A DNA stretch of 64,000 nt from Polyangiaceae bacterium (lineage in GTDB: Bacteria; Myxococcota_A; Polyangia; Polyangiales; Polyangiaceae): positions 186,001 to 250,000 of the forward strand of contig JADJYE010000005.1 of the NCBI GenBank assembly GCA_016719945.1. Direction: 5' to 3'. The translations under genes were made by a program, and so were the position numbers. The stretch's first letter is position 1, and the number at the start of each line of letters is the position of its first letter. Under the pieces are notes generated by a model. It was not told where the DNA came from, ran no database searches, and worked only from the letters and a program-made list of their open reading frames with translations. Positions 46,008 to 53,993 of the stretch are shown here, piece after piece.

Positions 46008-46859
46008 GTGCTCATCATCTTCGGCGTGCGGCCGTACGAAACTGGCGCGGTCGATCGTCGACAGAGCAACGTGGCTCCGATCCCGCCGCTCGCTCATCAC
46101 GTCATGTTGCGCCTCCATGACGGTCGCACCATCGCTCGAACGGCTGCCGAGCGCCGCGAGGTCGCTGCGATCGTCGACGAGCAGGGCGGCCCCCGAGGCC
46201 TCCTCGTCTTTCGGCTCGCCGACTCCCACCTGCACGTGTTGCTCGCGACCGACACGTGTGGGGCCTCGGCCTTCGCGAACTACGCCGCCTGCGCGCTCGG
46301 TTGGCGCGTCACGCACCGCGTCCCGTTCGATCGCGCGCGCGTCCGTGCGGTCGCCGACCAACACCACCTCAAGTCGGCCTTTCGATACATCCTCCGCCAG
46401 GAGCAGCATCACGGCACCGCGCTCGATCCAGAGCACGAGGCGAGCAGCGTCCCCGATCTCGTGGGGCTTCGCGTGCCCGCCCTGGACCCTTGGCGCTCGC
46501 TGCGAACGCTCTTGCCGCGGGTCACTCGCGCGCAAGTCCTCGAGACCATCGGCTGGGCGTTGCTCGATCGCTGGCCGCTGCTCTTCGAGCCACTCGCCGA
46601 GGCGGTCATCGCCTGCCGAGGCTCCCTTCGCGCGAGTCGATGCGCCGCGGTTCACTTGGCGCACCCCTCGCTCGGGATCGGCGCGGTCGCAGCTGCCCTC
46701 GGCATCCATCGTCGCTCCGTCTACCGCTTCCTCGCCGAGACGCCCGACCTCGCGCACCTCCGCGCGGTCGAGCTCCAGCTGCGGCTGCGGACCCAGCTCG
46801 CGTTGCGACCGGGGACGCCGAGCCCGTCACCGCGCACCTTTGAGTGGCCCCATCCCTGA
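46008..46859 (+). CDS. RAYT-like (REP-associated tyrosine) transposase-family protein
   Basis: 283 residues from a GTG. It matches the Y1/HUH transposase layout: an early HHVMLRLHDGRTIARTAAER segment, the HUH metal motif SHLHVLLA (His74, His76), a candidate catalytic Tyr127 in SAFRYILRQEQHHG, and a C-terminal HTH-like segment (about 223-243: GIGAVAAALGIHRRSVYRFL). Such proteins (TnpA_REP) process and spread REP palindromes. Here five 47-bp palindromes flank the gene, supporting that link. The alternative is an unrelated repeat-adjacent gene; the HLH and Tyr placement makes this less likely. The start GTG has no strong ribosome-binding site. Confidence 0.68.
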   Translation: MLIIFGVRPYETGAVDRRQSNVAPIPPLAHHVMLRLHDGRTIARTAAERREVAAIVDEQGGPRGLLVFRLADSHLHVLLATDTCGASAFANYAACALGWRVTHRVPFDRARVRAVADQHHLKSAFRYILRQEQHHGTALDPEHEASSVPDLVGLRVPALDPWRSLRTLLPRVTRAQVLETIGWALLDRWPLLFEPLAEAVIACRGSLRASRCAAVHLAHPSLGIGAVAAALGIHRRSVYRFLAETPDLAHLRAVELQLRLRTQLALRPGTPSPSPRTFEWPHP

Positions 46860-46861
46860 GG

Positions 46862-47017
46862 CCTCGCTCGCCGCGCGACTTGGCGCCCCTCGCTCGCCGC
46901 GCGACTTGGCGCCCCTCGCTCGCCACGCGACTTGGCGCCCCTCGCTCGCCGCGCGACTTGGCGCCCCTCGCTCGCCGCGCGACTTGGCGCCCCTCGCTCG
47001 CCACGCGACTTCGCGGC
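46862..47017 (+). repeat. 26-bp tandem repeat array (six units)
   Basis: Six head-to-tail units of about 26 bp, beginning CCTCGCTCGCC and ending GCGACTTGGCGCC, with a few G/A substitutions and a degenerate last copy. It begins 3 bp after the RAYT-like stop codon. There are no unique spacers, so it is not a CRISPR array. The interval 46860-47399 contains no supported gene: it holds this array, two palindromes and a low-complexity tract. Confidence 0.85.
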
Positions 47018-47053
47018 TCTCGCTCGCCGTCCCCCTCGTCACGCTCTTCCGCA

Positions 47054-47100
47054 GTGACAGAACCGCCCACCCTGCTCAGCAGGGTGGCCCTCGCTGTCAC
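47054..47100 (+). repeat. REP-like nested palindrome, copy 4
   Basis: Same 47-bp architecture; differs from copy 1 at the centre (C for G) and at one position in each spacer (AACCGCC and GCCCTCG), keeping the inner and outer arms perfect. Confidence 0.85.
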
Positions 47101-47190
47101 AACATCGGCCGGCGCTCGCTCGCCGCGGGCCATTTCTGCGAGGGTTTTGCGATCTGGGTGACCCGGTGAACCCGGCGAGGCCCGGGTCGC

Positions 47191-47237
47191 GTGACAGAAC
47201 CCCCCACCCTGCTCAGCAGGGTGGGCCTCGCTGTCAC
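47191..47237 (+). repeat. REP-like nested palindrome, copy 5
   Basis: Central C and right spacer GGCCTCG, inner and outer arms intact. Lies 137 bp from copy 4, not in a direct-repeat context. Confidence 0.85.
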
Positions 47238-47331
47238 TCCGCCCACGCCCACACCCCGCCCACGCCCGCCCACGCCCACACCCGGCCCACGCTCACACCC
47301 GGCCCACGCCCGCCCACGCCCACGCCCCAAC
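47238..47331. repeat. CCCACGCC low-complexity tract
   Basis: About 90 bp of irregular CGCCCACGCCCACACCC-type repeats, purine-poor on the plus strand. It directly follows palindrome copy 5; no gene is visible. Confidence 0.7.
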
Positions 47332-47399
47332 GACGAAGGGCATGAAGCCGGAGCGACATGCCCTTCCTTGTCTACCGCCGCGACCGCGGCCCCGCGTCG

Positions 47400-49010
47400 T
47401 TACTCCGCGATGCGGCCGGACAGCTTGAACGCGGCGCTCGCCTCGCTCATCCCCTCGTAGCCGTGCACCATCACGTTGACCGCCGTGGGCGCGCTCAGCG
47501 TGAAGGAGACCTCCTCGTTCGACCCATCGAGCCAGGGGCGGAAGTCCCACGTCTCGAGGGTCGGCTTCTTCCCGAGGCCCACGTAGAGGTCGGCGTCGCC
47601 GCCGGGCGTCGCCTGGTCCTCGTGGAGCGCGATGACGTAGCTGCCGGCGGGCAGGGTGCCGAGCGTGTACTCGATCATCTCGCCGCGGTTCACGACGTCG
47701 CTCTCGGCGACCGACCACTTCTCGACCACGCCATCCGGCGTGAAGGAGTTGTCCTCCTCGCCGGTGACCACGACGACCTGCGAGCTGTCGACGCCGCCGA
47801 ACAGCTCCTGGTACGTCTTCGGCTTCGCGTTGTCCACGAAACCCTTGACCAGCGCCATCGTCGCGATCGGCATCGACGAGAAGAACGCGGGCATCGCGTT
47901 CGTGACCATATCCATGTACTTCGTACCGGTCGGGTCGTCCGGGTTGATGGTCGAGCGCGTCTTCGCCAGCGAGCCGTCGACATACGCGAACGTGTCGCAG
48001 CCGTTCATCATGAAGATCTGGTAGCGCCCAGCCTCGAACTCGCCTCGCTTAGCCAGCGCTCGCACGTTCTGCCCGAGCCCCGCGTGGCCGTTGTAGATGA
48101 TGATGTCGCCGTCGGTGCTCAGGTCCTCGTAGCGGTCGTAGAACGACTGCGGCGCGCTCGACACGTTGTCGACGAGCAGCGCGTTGATGGTGAGCTTCTT
48201 GCCGTTCGCGAGCGTCGCCTCGATCGTGACGTCGGGGTTCGCCACGCCCGCCGAGCCCGTCAAGGCCGGGGTCGTCGTCGCGCCGCTGAACGAAGAGGTC
48301 GCCGTGCGCACGAACTGGTCGTATGCCGCGATGCCCGCGTCCGATGACGTCGTCGCGCCGTCCTCGTACTTGCCGAAGATCGCCACGACCCGCAGCTGAT
48401 CGTCCTCCCAGACCTTGTGGTACTCGGGGTACTTGCCCTCGGTGTTCTCGAGGCTCTTCGTCACCGTCGCGTTGAGCTTGACGATGTCGCCGTCCACCAG
48501 CTTGCAGCCCGAGCGGTTGGGTCGGTAGTAGTACCAGAGGTTGCCGGGCGACACGTCGTGCGCGCCGAAGTCGACGCAGGAAGACTTGTAGGCGTCCGAG
48601 AACTTCTGCAGCCCCTCGAAGTCGATGCGCCGCGGCAGCTTCAGCTCGTACGTCTTCGGCAGGTTCGTCTTCGAGCCCCAGGCGACCGGCAGCTTCGCGT
48701 GGTACTTCACAAGCGTCGTGCCGTCGTCTTGGCGCGTCGTCTGGATGTCCTCGACCTGCACCGTGTCGAGGCGCCCGACCGAGCGCTTCTCGTTGAGGTG
48801 CCCGATCGTGTAGAGCAGCTGGTCCTGGATCGTCTCGCGGAGGTTGAACGTCTCCGTCGTCACCAGCTCGCCGTCGAACTCGAACTCGAGCAGCGTCGCT
48901 TGCGCGCTCGTGAAGTCCTCCTCCTCCGACTCGACCCCGTCGTCACAGCCGACGAGCGTGCCCGCGGTCATGAGGAGCGCCAGCGAACCAACCCAGAGGT
49001 CTGCCTTCAT
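47400..49010 (-). CDS. Clan CD-like cysteine-protease-fold lipoprotein with C-terminal domain
   Basis: 536 residues from ATG 49010. Lipobox GTLVGCDD (Cys about 22), then an acidic linker. The central region has the clan CD (caspase/gingipain-like) arrangement: IIIYNGHAGLG with His (about 307) after a hydrophobic strand, then YQIFMMNGCDTFAYVDG with Cys (about 336). The C-terminal 100 residues resemble a pre-peptidase (PPC) beta domain. Catalysis as a cysteine protease is inferred from the H/C pair only. Possibly a secreted or surface protease; substrate unknown. Confidence 0.7.
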   Translation of the reverse strand: MKADLWVGSLALLMTAGTLVGCDDGVESEEEDFTSAQATLLEFEFDGELVTTETFNLRETIQDQLLYTIGHLNEKRSVGRLDTVQVEDIQTTRQDDGTTLVKYHAKLPVAWGSKTNLPKTYELKLPRRIDFEGLQKFSDAYKSSCVDFGAHDVSPGNLWYYYRPNRSGCKLVDGDIVKLNATVTKSLENTEGKYPEYHKVWEDDQLRVVAIFGKYEDGATTSSDAGIAAYDQFVRTATSSFSGATTTPALTGSAGVANPDVTIEATLANGKKLTINALLVDNVSSAPQSFYDRYEDLSTDGDIIIYNGHAGLGQNVRALAKRGEFEAGRYQIFMMNGCDTFAYVDGSLAKTRSTINPDDPTGTKYMDMVTNAMPAFFSSMPIATMALVKGFVDNAKPKTYQELFGGVDSSQVVVVTGEEDNSFTPDGVVEKWSVAESDVVNRGEMIEYTLGTLPAGSYVIALHEDQATPGGDADLYVGLGKKPTLETWDFRPWLDGSNEEVSFTLSAPTAVNVMVHGYEGMSEASAAFKLSGRIAE

Positions 49011-49129
49011 GCGATGCGCCCTGGCAAGGTCCGTACCTACCCAAAACCACCGTGAAGGGCGCCGTCCCACATGCGGGAACCGGGACAACTGGATCGCCGC
49101 ATCCCCAGCCTGATGGACCACGGCTGACC

Positions 49130-49894
49130 TTATTTACAGGGGTCGCCGGCGACCGAGCCGCCGCCATCGACCGGCCTGCCGCCGACCGCCTTGCCGCGCA
49201 GCGCCGCGACGAACACCTCGGTCCGCCGGTTCTTCGCGCGGTTGTCCGCCGTGTCGTTCGGCGCGATGGGCTTGGTCTCCCCGAAGCCGACAGGCACCAG
49301 ACGCTTGCACCCGATCCCGAGCTTCACGAGCTCCTTCGCGACGCTCATCGCGCGCGCCTTCGACATGGCCAGGTTCGCGTCGTCGATGCCCATGCTGTCG
49401 GTGTGCACCTCGATCCGCGCGAGCGTGATGTCGGCTCGCGCCAGGAGCAGATCGCGCACCTGATGCAGGGCCGCCTCGCTGTCCGAGCGCAGCGTCGCCT
49501 TCCCCGTGTCGTAGAAGAACCCCGAGGTCGTCACGATCTTGTCCTTCTCGAGCTTCGCGAGACCGGAGCTCGCCGTCGCGCTCGCGGTCGCCGTCGCGGT
49601 CGCAGAACCAGGCGCGGTCGCGGTCGCGGTCCCGATCACCGGAGCTGGGGCCGACGCGCTCGCCGCCACCGTCTCGCTGGGGCGCGAGGTGGCCGTCGGC
49701 TCTGGCGCCGAGCTCGTCACCGGCGCCGCGGACGCGGTCGGCGCTGTCGCGCCGGTCGCGCTCGCCGTCGCGGTGGTCTCTCCCGTCAGCGTCACGTCGA
49801 CGGGGTCCGGCTTCGGCGGAGGGATCACGTTGACGCAGCCGACAGCGATCGCCATCGCGGCCACGACCCCACCGAGCACCCTTCGAGTCTGCAT
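49130..49894 (-). CDS. OmpA-family lipoprotein
   Basis: 254 residues. The signal peptide ends with lipobox AMAIAVGC (Cys20), then an Ala/Thr/Ser/Pro-rich linker. Residues about 120-230 form an OmpA-like peptidoglycan-binding domain with SGFFYDTGKATLRSDSEAAL, RIEVHTDSMGIDDANLAMSK and VGFGETKPIAPNDTADNR. The usual helix Asp/Arg that bind diaminopimelate appear as D (in HTDSMG) and R (in NRAKNRRTEVFV). Likely anchors the outer membrane to the cell wall. Confidence 0.87.
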   Translation of the reverse strand: MQTRRVLGGVVAAMAIAVGCVNVIPPPKPDPVDVTLTGETTATASATGATAPTASAAPVTSSAPEPTATSRPSETVAASASAPAPVIGTATATAPGSATATATASATASSGLAKLEKDKIVTTSGFFYDTGKATLRSDSEAALHQVRDLLLARADITLARIEVHTDSMGIDDANLAMSKARAMSVAKELVKLGIGCKRLVPVGFGETKPIAPNDTADNRAKNRRTEVFVAALRGKAVGGRPVDGGGSVAGDPCK

Positions 49895-49909
49895 CGGGGC
49901 CAGCTTACC

Positions 49910-50860
49910 TCACGCGATCGTCGCAAGCTCACGCTCGAGGAAGGCGGCCTCCTCCTCGAGCCCGTGCTGCGCGCAGAACCCCTGCGTCCTCTTCAGGTGC
50001 ACGCGTGGATCCATCTGCATCGCCCACGCGATCTTCGGCAGGCACTCTGCGCACAGCCACAGCGGCGAGCGATCCGTCTCCTCCAGGCTGTTGGTCCCCG
50101 CCTGCACGCACGGATACTTGGTGCAGTGGGGCAGTGAGAACATGTGCCCCGCCTCGTGCACCGCGATCTTCAGCGCGCGACGCAGCGCCTCGCGCCGCGC
50201 CGCCTCACCCTTCGCTGGATCCCCGAAGCGATGCAGCGACCACACCCCGACGCGCTCGCTGAACGTCGCCTCACCGAACACGAAGTTCCAGCCTTCGCCC
50301 GGCCACAGGTCGTTCGCCGTGAGCCCGATCAGCGCGGCCGCGTCGCCCGGCAGCTCCTTCGGCAGCACCTTGTCGAGCACCCACCGCGTCAGCACCTGCT
50401 CGGCGCCGTCGCGCTGCCTGCGCGCGTGCTCGGGCGGCGCGAGCGCGATCTGCGCGCCGAGCCTCACCGGCAGCCCGAAGTGCAGCCCCATGTACTCGGT
50501 CGTGAGGGCCACGATCTCGAGGCTCGCCGCCGGCATCGCCCCGAGCGGCGCGACCACGATCGTGCGCCGACTCTCGGTCGGCAGCGTCGGTTGGCTCACG
50601 AGGTACTCCTCGAACGACTGCCCGCCCTCCGGGTGATCGTGCAGCCAATCACCAGGCTGGGGCTTGCCCACCTTCACGTGGAGCGGCGCTAGCCGATCGC
50701 GAATCGGGCGCAGCGCCGCGGGCGACGACAGCGGCACCAGCGCGTCGGACCGCTTGCGGACCTCTCTCCCGAGCCCGAGCCGGGCGACCTCGCGCGGCCG
50801 CTCGCTCGAGCACGCCACCACCGCGGACCCGAGCGCGAGGAGCAAACTTCGGCGCAGCAT
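49910..50860 (-). CDS. Exported archaemetzincin-like metalloprotease
   Basis: 316 residues. Lipobox SAVVACSS (Cys17). The zinc site HEAGHMFSLPHC (about 236-247) fits the metzincin HExxHxxxxxH pattern with the archaemetzincin extra Cys right after the third His and a following CTKYPCVQAG. Upstream, IVALTTEYMGLHFGLPV and WNFVFGEATF resemble the archaemetzincin core. Lipidation is unusual for this family, which is mostly cytosolic in archaea. Peptidase activity inferred from the motif. Confidence 0.8.
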   Translation of the reverse strand: MLRRSLLLALGSAVVACSSERPREVARLGLGREVRKRSDALVPLSSPAALRPIRDRLAPLHVKVGKPQPGDWLHDHPEGGQSFEEYLVSQPTLPTESRRTIVVAPLGAMPAASLEIVALTTEYMGLHFGLPVRLGAQIALAPPEHARRQRDGAEQVLTRWVLDKVLPKELPGDAAALIGLTANDLWPGEGWNFVFGEATFSERVGVWSLHRFGDPAKGEAARREALRRALKIAVHEAGHMFSLPHCTKYPCVQAGTNSLEETDRSPLWLCAECLPKIAWAMQMDPRVHLKRTQGFCAQHGLEEEAAFLERELATIA

Positions 50861-50909
50861 GCGAAGCTTCGACAGCGACAGGTGACGCTCGGTTCCCCGA
50901 GCGCCACCT

Positions 50910-51662
50910 TCACCTCGACTCGTACACGTTGCCTTCCGGGAGCTCGAACGCCGTCAGGAAGCCGCCCTTGCCCGCGCCCGTGTCGAGCCCGACCGCGCAT
51001 GGGCCCGCCCATAGATCGGTCGGGTCGTCGGCCGTGTACGACGACAGCTCCTTCGGCAGCTGCTCCGTCGTCGTGTGCCCGAACACCACGAGCTTGCCTC
51101 GGTAGTTGTGGAAGAAGTCGATGTCGCGCACCCACAACAGCGAGCGCTTCGGCTCCACGTCCTTCGGGTGCGGGAAGGGCCCGGCCTTGTCGGCCCGCTT
51201 GAGCCCCGCGTGCACATAGATCGCGTGCTCGTCCTCGTGGAAGAAGGGCAGCGTGCGCATCCACGCGACGACGTCGGGCGGGAAGAACGAGCCCCTCAAG
51301 ATCTCCTTGAACTCGTCGACCGTGGGGATGTCCTCCTCGCCGGGCTGTGGCTGCTTCTTGAACGACCGCAGCGCCTCGTAGCAGCCGTTCTTGCGCGGCA
51401 TCACGAACTCGGGCCAGCCCTCGTCGATCACCTGCAGCCACGCGTCCTCGTGGTTGCCGCGCAGCGCGACCACGTGCGCCTTCGTGCGCGTGGGCAGCGA
51501 GCGCACCAGCTTCACCACCTCGCGCGACGCCGGCCCTCGATCGACGAAGTCGCCAATGAAGAGCAGCGTGTCGTCGGCCGTCATCTTCGGCAGCCGCTTC
51601 AAGAGGCGCGTGAGCGCCTCGATATCCCCGTGGATGTCGCCGACCGCGAACGTCCTCCCCAT
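50910..51662 (-). CDS. Serine/threonine protein phosphatase (PPP-family)
   Basis: A 250-residue metallophosphoesterase of the PPP/Lambda-phosphatase type. Metal motifs are VGDIHGD (8-13), IGDFVDRG (36-43) and LRGNHEDA (67-74), then VHAGL and VFGHTTTE near the C-terminus. No signal peptide, so it is cytoplasmic. Substrate unknown; Myxococcota carry many Ser/Thr kinases. It lies 7 nt upstream of the DUF2505 stop on the same strand, probably co-transcribed. Confidence 0.9.
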   Translation of the reverse strand: MGRTFAVGDIHGDIEALTRLLKRLPKMTADDTLLFIGDFVDRGPASREVVKLVRSLPTRTKAHVVALRGNHEDAWLQVIDEGWPEFVMPRKNGCYEALRSFKKQPQPGEEDIPTVDEFKEILRGSFFPPDVVAWMRTLPFFHEDEHAIYVHAGLKRADKAGPFPHPKDVEPKRSLLWVRDIDFFHNYRGKLVVFGHTTTEQLPKELSSYTADDPTDLWAGPCAVGLDTGAGKGGFLTAFELPEGNVYESR

Positions 51663-51669
51663 CGCTTCG

Positions 51670-52158
51670 CTACTTCTTCTCTTTGACCCAGCGGTTCATG
51701 AACACGGCCTCCTTCTCCCAGCCGTCACGGACCTCCTTCTCGGCCGTGCCCTCGAGCACGCCCCCGAGGCCGAACACCTTCGCCTCGATCGTCGCGTCGC
51801 ACAGGCGGCGGCACTTGCCCTCGCCCGCCGGCTCCACCTTCACCGTGCCCGACGTGAACAGCTTGTCGGCCATGGTGTTGGGCGTCATCTTCCAGGTGAA
51901 CAGGCCCTTGTCCTTGTCGAACGTGCCGAGCTCTTCGTAGCCGAAGCTGTCGCCGAGCAGCTTCGCCACCGGCCCCGGCAGCGCCATCTTCGGCACCCCG
52001 CGCATGCGCCGCTTCGTCTCGCTCTTCTCGAGCTGCTCGAACGACTTGAAGCCGAGCCCCTCGAGGTACAGCTTCTTCGTGTAGTCGTCGTCGAAGAACA
52101 CCTTCCAGAACGTGTCGACGTCGCAGTCGATGGTGTGCGTCGCGCTCAGCTTCTTCAT
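51670..52158 (-). CDS. DUF2505-domain protein (SRPBCC-like)
   Basis: 162 residues from ATG 52158. It begins MKKLSATHTIDCDVDTFWKV and continues FFDDDYTKKLYLEGLGF, a START/SRPBCC-type helix-grip pattern as in DUF2505 proteins. The C-terminal GTAEKEVRDGWEKEAVFMNR helix completes the fold. These proteins bind hydrophobic ligands; the ligand is unknown. Confidence 0.78.
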   Translation of the reverse strand: MKKLSATHTIDCDVDTFWKVFFDDDYTKKLYLEGLGFKSFEQLEKSETKRRMRGVPKMALPGPVAKLLGDSFGYEELGTFDKDKGLFTWKMTPNTMADKLFTSGTVKVEPAGEGKCRRLCDATIEAKVFGLGGVLEGTAEKEVRDGWEKEAVFMNRWVKEKK

Positions 52159-52232
52159 GGGTCGGCGGAGCGTACACGGTCGCTGTTTGTTGGTGAAGCG
52201 GCCGACCTGGGGGTGGCGCGACCCACCGAGCC

Positions 52233-52964
52233 TCACAGCTCGAAGTGGTCCTTGCAGGCCCGTCGCTTCCCAAGAAACAAGCACACCCCCATTCGTGCGT
52301 CCTCGATGTGGGCGCACTCGTCGTCGGTGACCGGCTCGGCGTCGGGGTAGAGGACGTAGTGGCCAACGACGTGCCCCTCGAGCTCCACGACCGTCAGCCG
52401 GCCCAGCTCGACGCAGCAGTTGCTGTCGCACAGGGCGTTGTAGACGAGCTGACCGGGGCTCTCGCTCACCACGATCGCCGACCGCCAGCCGCGCTCCTGC
52501 ATGATGCGCGAGCCGAAGTAGAGGTTCTCGTCGGTGTGCTCCGCGAGCGGCTCCCGGACGATCGCCGCGTCTTCGACGCCGCGCGCGACGAGCAGGTCGT
52601 GGAGCGCGTCGGCCTCGCTGAAGGCGTTGTGCACCGCGCCGCCAGACACGATGAAGTGGTCGGCGTACCCGGCGGCGTGCAAGGCGGCGGCGATGTCGGC
52701 GCGCGCGAGCTGGCAGGCCGACGGCGTGCCGTCTTCGTTGCTCGGGCACCCGAGGACCAGCATCGCGTCGTGCTTCTGGGCGATGCACGCGCCGGCCCGA
52801 GGGGGGTCCTCCTCCGGGTTCGGCCCGAGCGGCCCCGGGTAGAGCTCCTGCATCGGCGGCACCTCGCAGCGCTCGGGCCCGGCGCCCTCCTCGCCTACCA
52901 CCGACGGGATGGAGCACGACGCCGCGAGGAGCAGCAGCCCGAGCAAAACAGCGAGGCCCTTCAT
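52233..52964 (-). CDS. DUF218/YdcF-like lipoprotein
   Basis: 243 residues. The signal peptide ends at LLLAASC (lipobox Cys about 17), followed by a Pro/Glu-rich linker. A DUF218 (YdcF/SanA/ElyC) domain begins at AMLVLGCPSN, with IVSGGAVHNAFSEADAL, and AEHTDENLYFGSRIM containing the conserved T-x-E-N motif. Members are implicated in envelope and peptidoglycan homeostasis. It overlaps the beta-barrel-like gene upstream by 4 nt. Confidence 0.85.
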   Translation of the reverse strand: MKGLAVLLGLLLLAASCSIPSVVGEEGAGPERCEVPPMQELYPGPLGPNPEEDPPRAGACIAQKHDAMLVLGCPSNEDGTPSACQLARADIAAALHAAGYADHFIVSGGAVHNAFSEADALHDLLVARGVEDAAIVREPLAEHTDENLYFGSRIMQERGWRSAIVVSESPGQLVYNALCDSNCCVELGRLTVVELEGHVVGHYVLYPDAEPVTDDECAHIEDARMGVCLFLGKRRACKDHFEL

Positions 52965-53590
52965 TGGCGGAAGTACCCGAAGAACGCGATGTGCTGCGCG
53001 AAGCCTCCGCCCACGAAGGTGCGCTGCTCACCGGAGGCTTGAACGTGCGAGACCTCGAGCCACGGCCGACCCAAGAAGCTCACCCCGAACGCCTCGTTCT
53101 TGGTCAACAGCTCGAGGCCCACCTGTGACAAGAATCGCAAGCTCGCGCCGTTCTGGACGCCGCGGTCGTCCTCGCGGAAGGCCGCCGAGAAGCCGATGCC
53201 CGGCCCGCCGACGAAGCGCGCCACGCCCCGGCCCAGGTGGAACGTGAGGTACGCGTCCTGCGTGAGGTAGAACACCTCCTCGAAGCCGGCCGCGAGGAGC
53301 GTCCCCGTGAGCGACGTCGAGAGGTCTACCGAGTACAGCCGGGGCGCGAACAGCTGCACCTCGAACGTCGGCAGCGTCAGGCCCACCAGCGCCGCGCCCG
53401 TTCCGGCGCCGACCCGATGCGGCATCGTGAATAAGGTCGCGCCGCCAACCGTCGGACCATGCGCGCTGCCGAGCCCGACCCTGCGGCGGATCGGCGCCGG
53501 TGGGTCCGCCGCCGCCGGCCGCGCCTGCAGCGCGGCGCTCGCGGCGAGGGCCCCGAGCAGCGCGCGGCTCGAGCGGCGCGCCCCGATCAA
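52961..53590 (-). CDS. Putative outer-membrane/periplasmic beta-rich protein
   Basis: 209 residues from a TTG at 53590 that overlaps the stop of the ArsC-like gene (TTGA). The N-terminus has a signal-like stretch RALLGALAASAALQARPAAA with a possible AAA-D cleavage site. The remainder has alternating strands and Gly (VGAGTGAALVGLTLPTFEVQ, FVGGPGIGFSAAF), resembling a small barrel. The start is uncertain because the next ATG lies too far in. Function unknown; co-transcribed in the 52-54 kb chain. Confidence 0.62.
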   Translation of the reverse strand: MIGARRSSRALLGALAASAALQARPAAADPPAPIRRRVGLGSAHGPTVGGATLFTMPHRVGAGTGAALVGLTLPTFEVQLFAPRLYSVDLSTSLTGTLLAAGFEEVFYLTQDAYLTFHLGRGVARFVGGPGIGFSAAFREDDRGVQNGASLRFLSQVGLELLTKNEAFGVSFLGRPWLEVSHVQASGEQRTFVGGGFAQHIAFFGYFRQ

Positions 53591-53949
53591 TCGGCGCTCT
53601 TCGCCGCCTGAGCGAAGACCTTCCACGTGGCCTGGTCGTCTCCGACGGTCGCGCGCTTGCCGTCTCGGACGATCGGCGTTCGAAGCAGCGAGGGGTCCTC
53701 GACGAGCAGCTCCACCAGGCGCGCCTCGGTTGGGGCGGCGTATTGGAGCCCCTTCTCCTTCGCGCGCCGGCCGTCCTTGTCGTAGAGCAGGTGAACGCCG
53801 CCCACGGCGCGCGCGACGCTCTCGAGCTCTCCCTTCGAGAGGCCCTTCTCGCGCAGATCGACCATCTGCACCTTGATGCTCCGATCTGCGAAGAACCGCT
53901 GCGCCGCGCGGGTGCCCTTGCACTTGTCCGTGCCGAAGATCTGAATCAC
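53587..53949 (-). CDS. ArsC/Spx-family protein
   Basis: A 120-residue thioredoxin-like ArsC/Spx fold starting at a GTG. The single catalytic Cys lies in TDKCKGTRAAQRFF (Cys10), followed by the helical VQMVDLREKGLSKGELE, and a later LLRTPIVRDGKRA with the Arg-Thr-Pro cis-turn. This arrangement matches ArsC-type reductases and Spx regulators. Arsenate reduction is not implied; Spx-type redox sensing is equally possible. First gene of the chain ending at 52233. Confidence 0.87.
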   Translation of the reverse strand: MIQIFGTDKCKGTRAAQRFFADRSIKVQMVDLREKGLSKGELESVARAVGGVHLLYDKDGRRAKEKGLQYAAPTEARLVELLVEDPSLLRTPIVRDGKRATVGDDQATWKVFAQAAKSAD

Positions 53950-53993
53950 GACGCGCAGTCTACAACGACGGCGGCGCCACGCTCCGATAGGGA

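Noticed and set aside
45505..47017. CRISPR array
   Set aside because: The 147-bp and 26-bp repeats have no unique spacers, and there are no cas genes.
46606..47133. Minus-strand open frames over the 26-bp array and RAYT-like gene
   Set aside because: Arise from the repeat and the opposite-strand coding; no domain visible.
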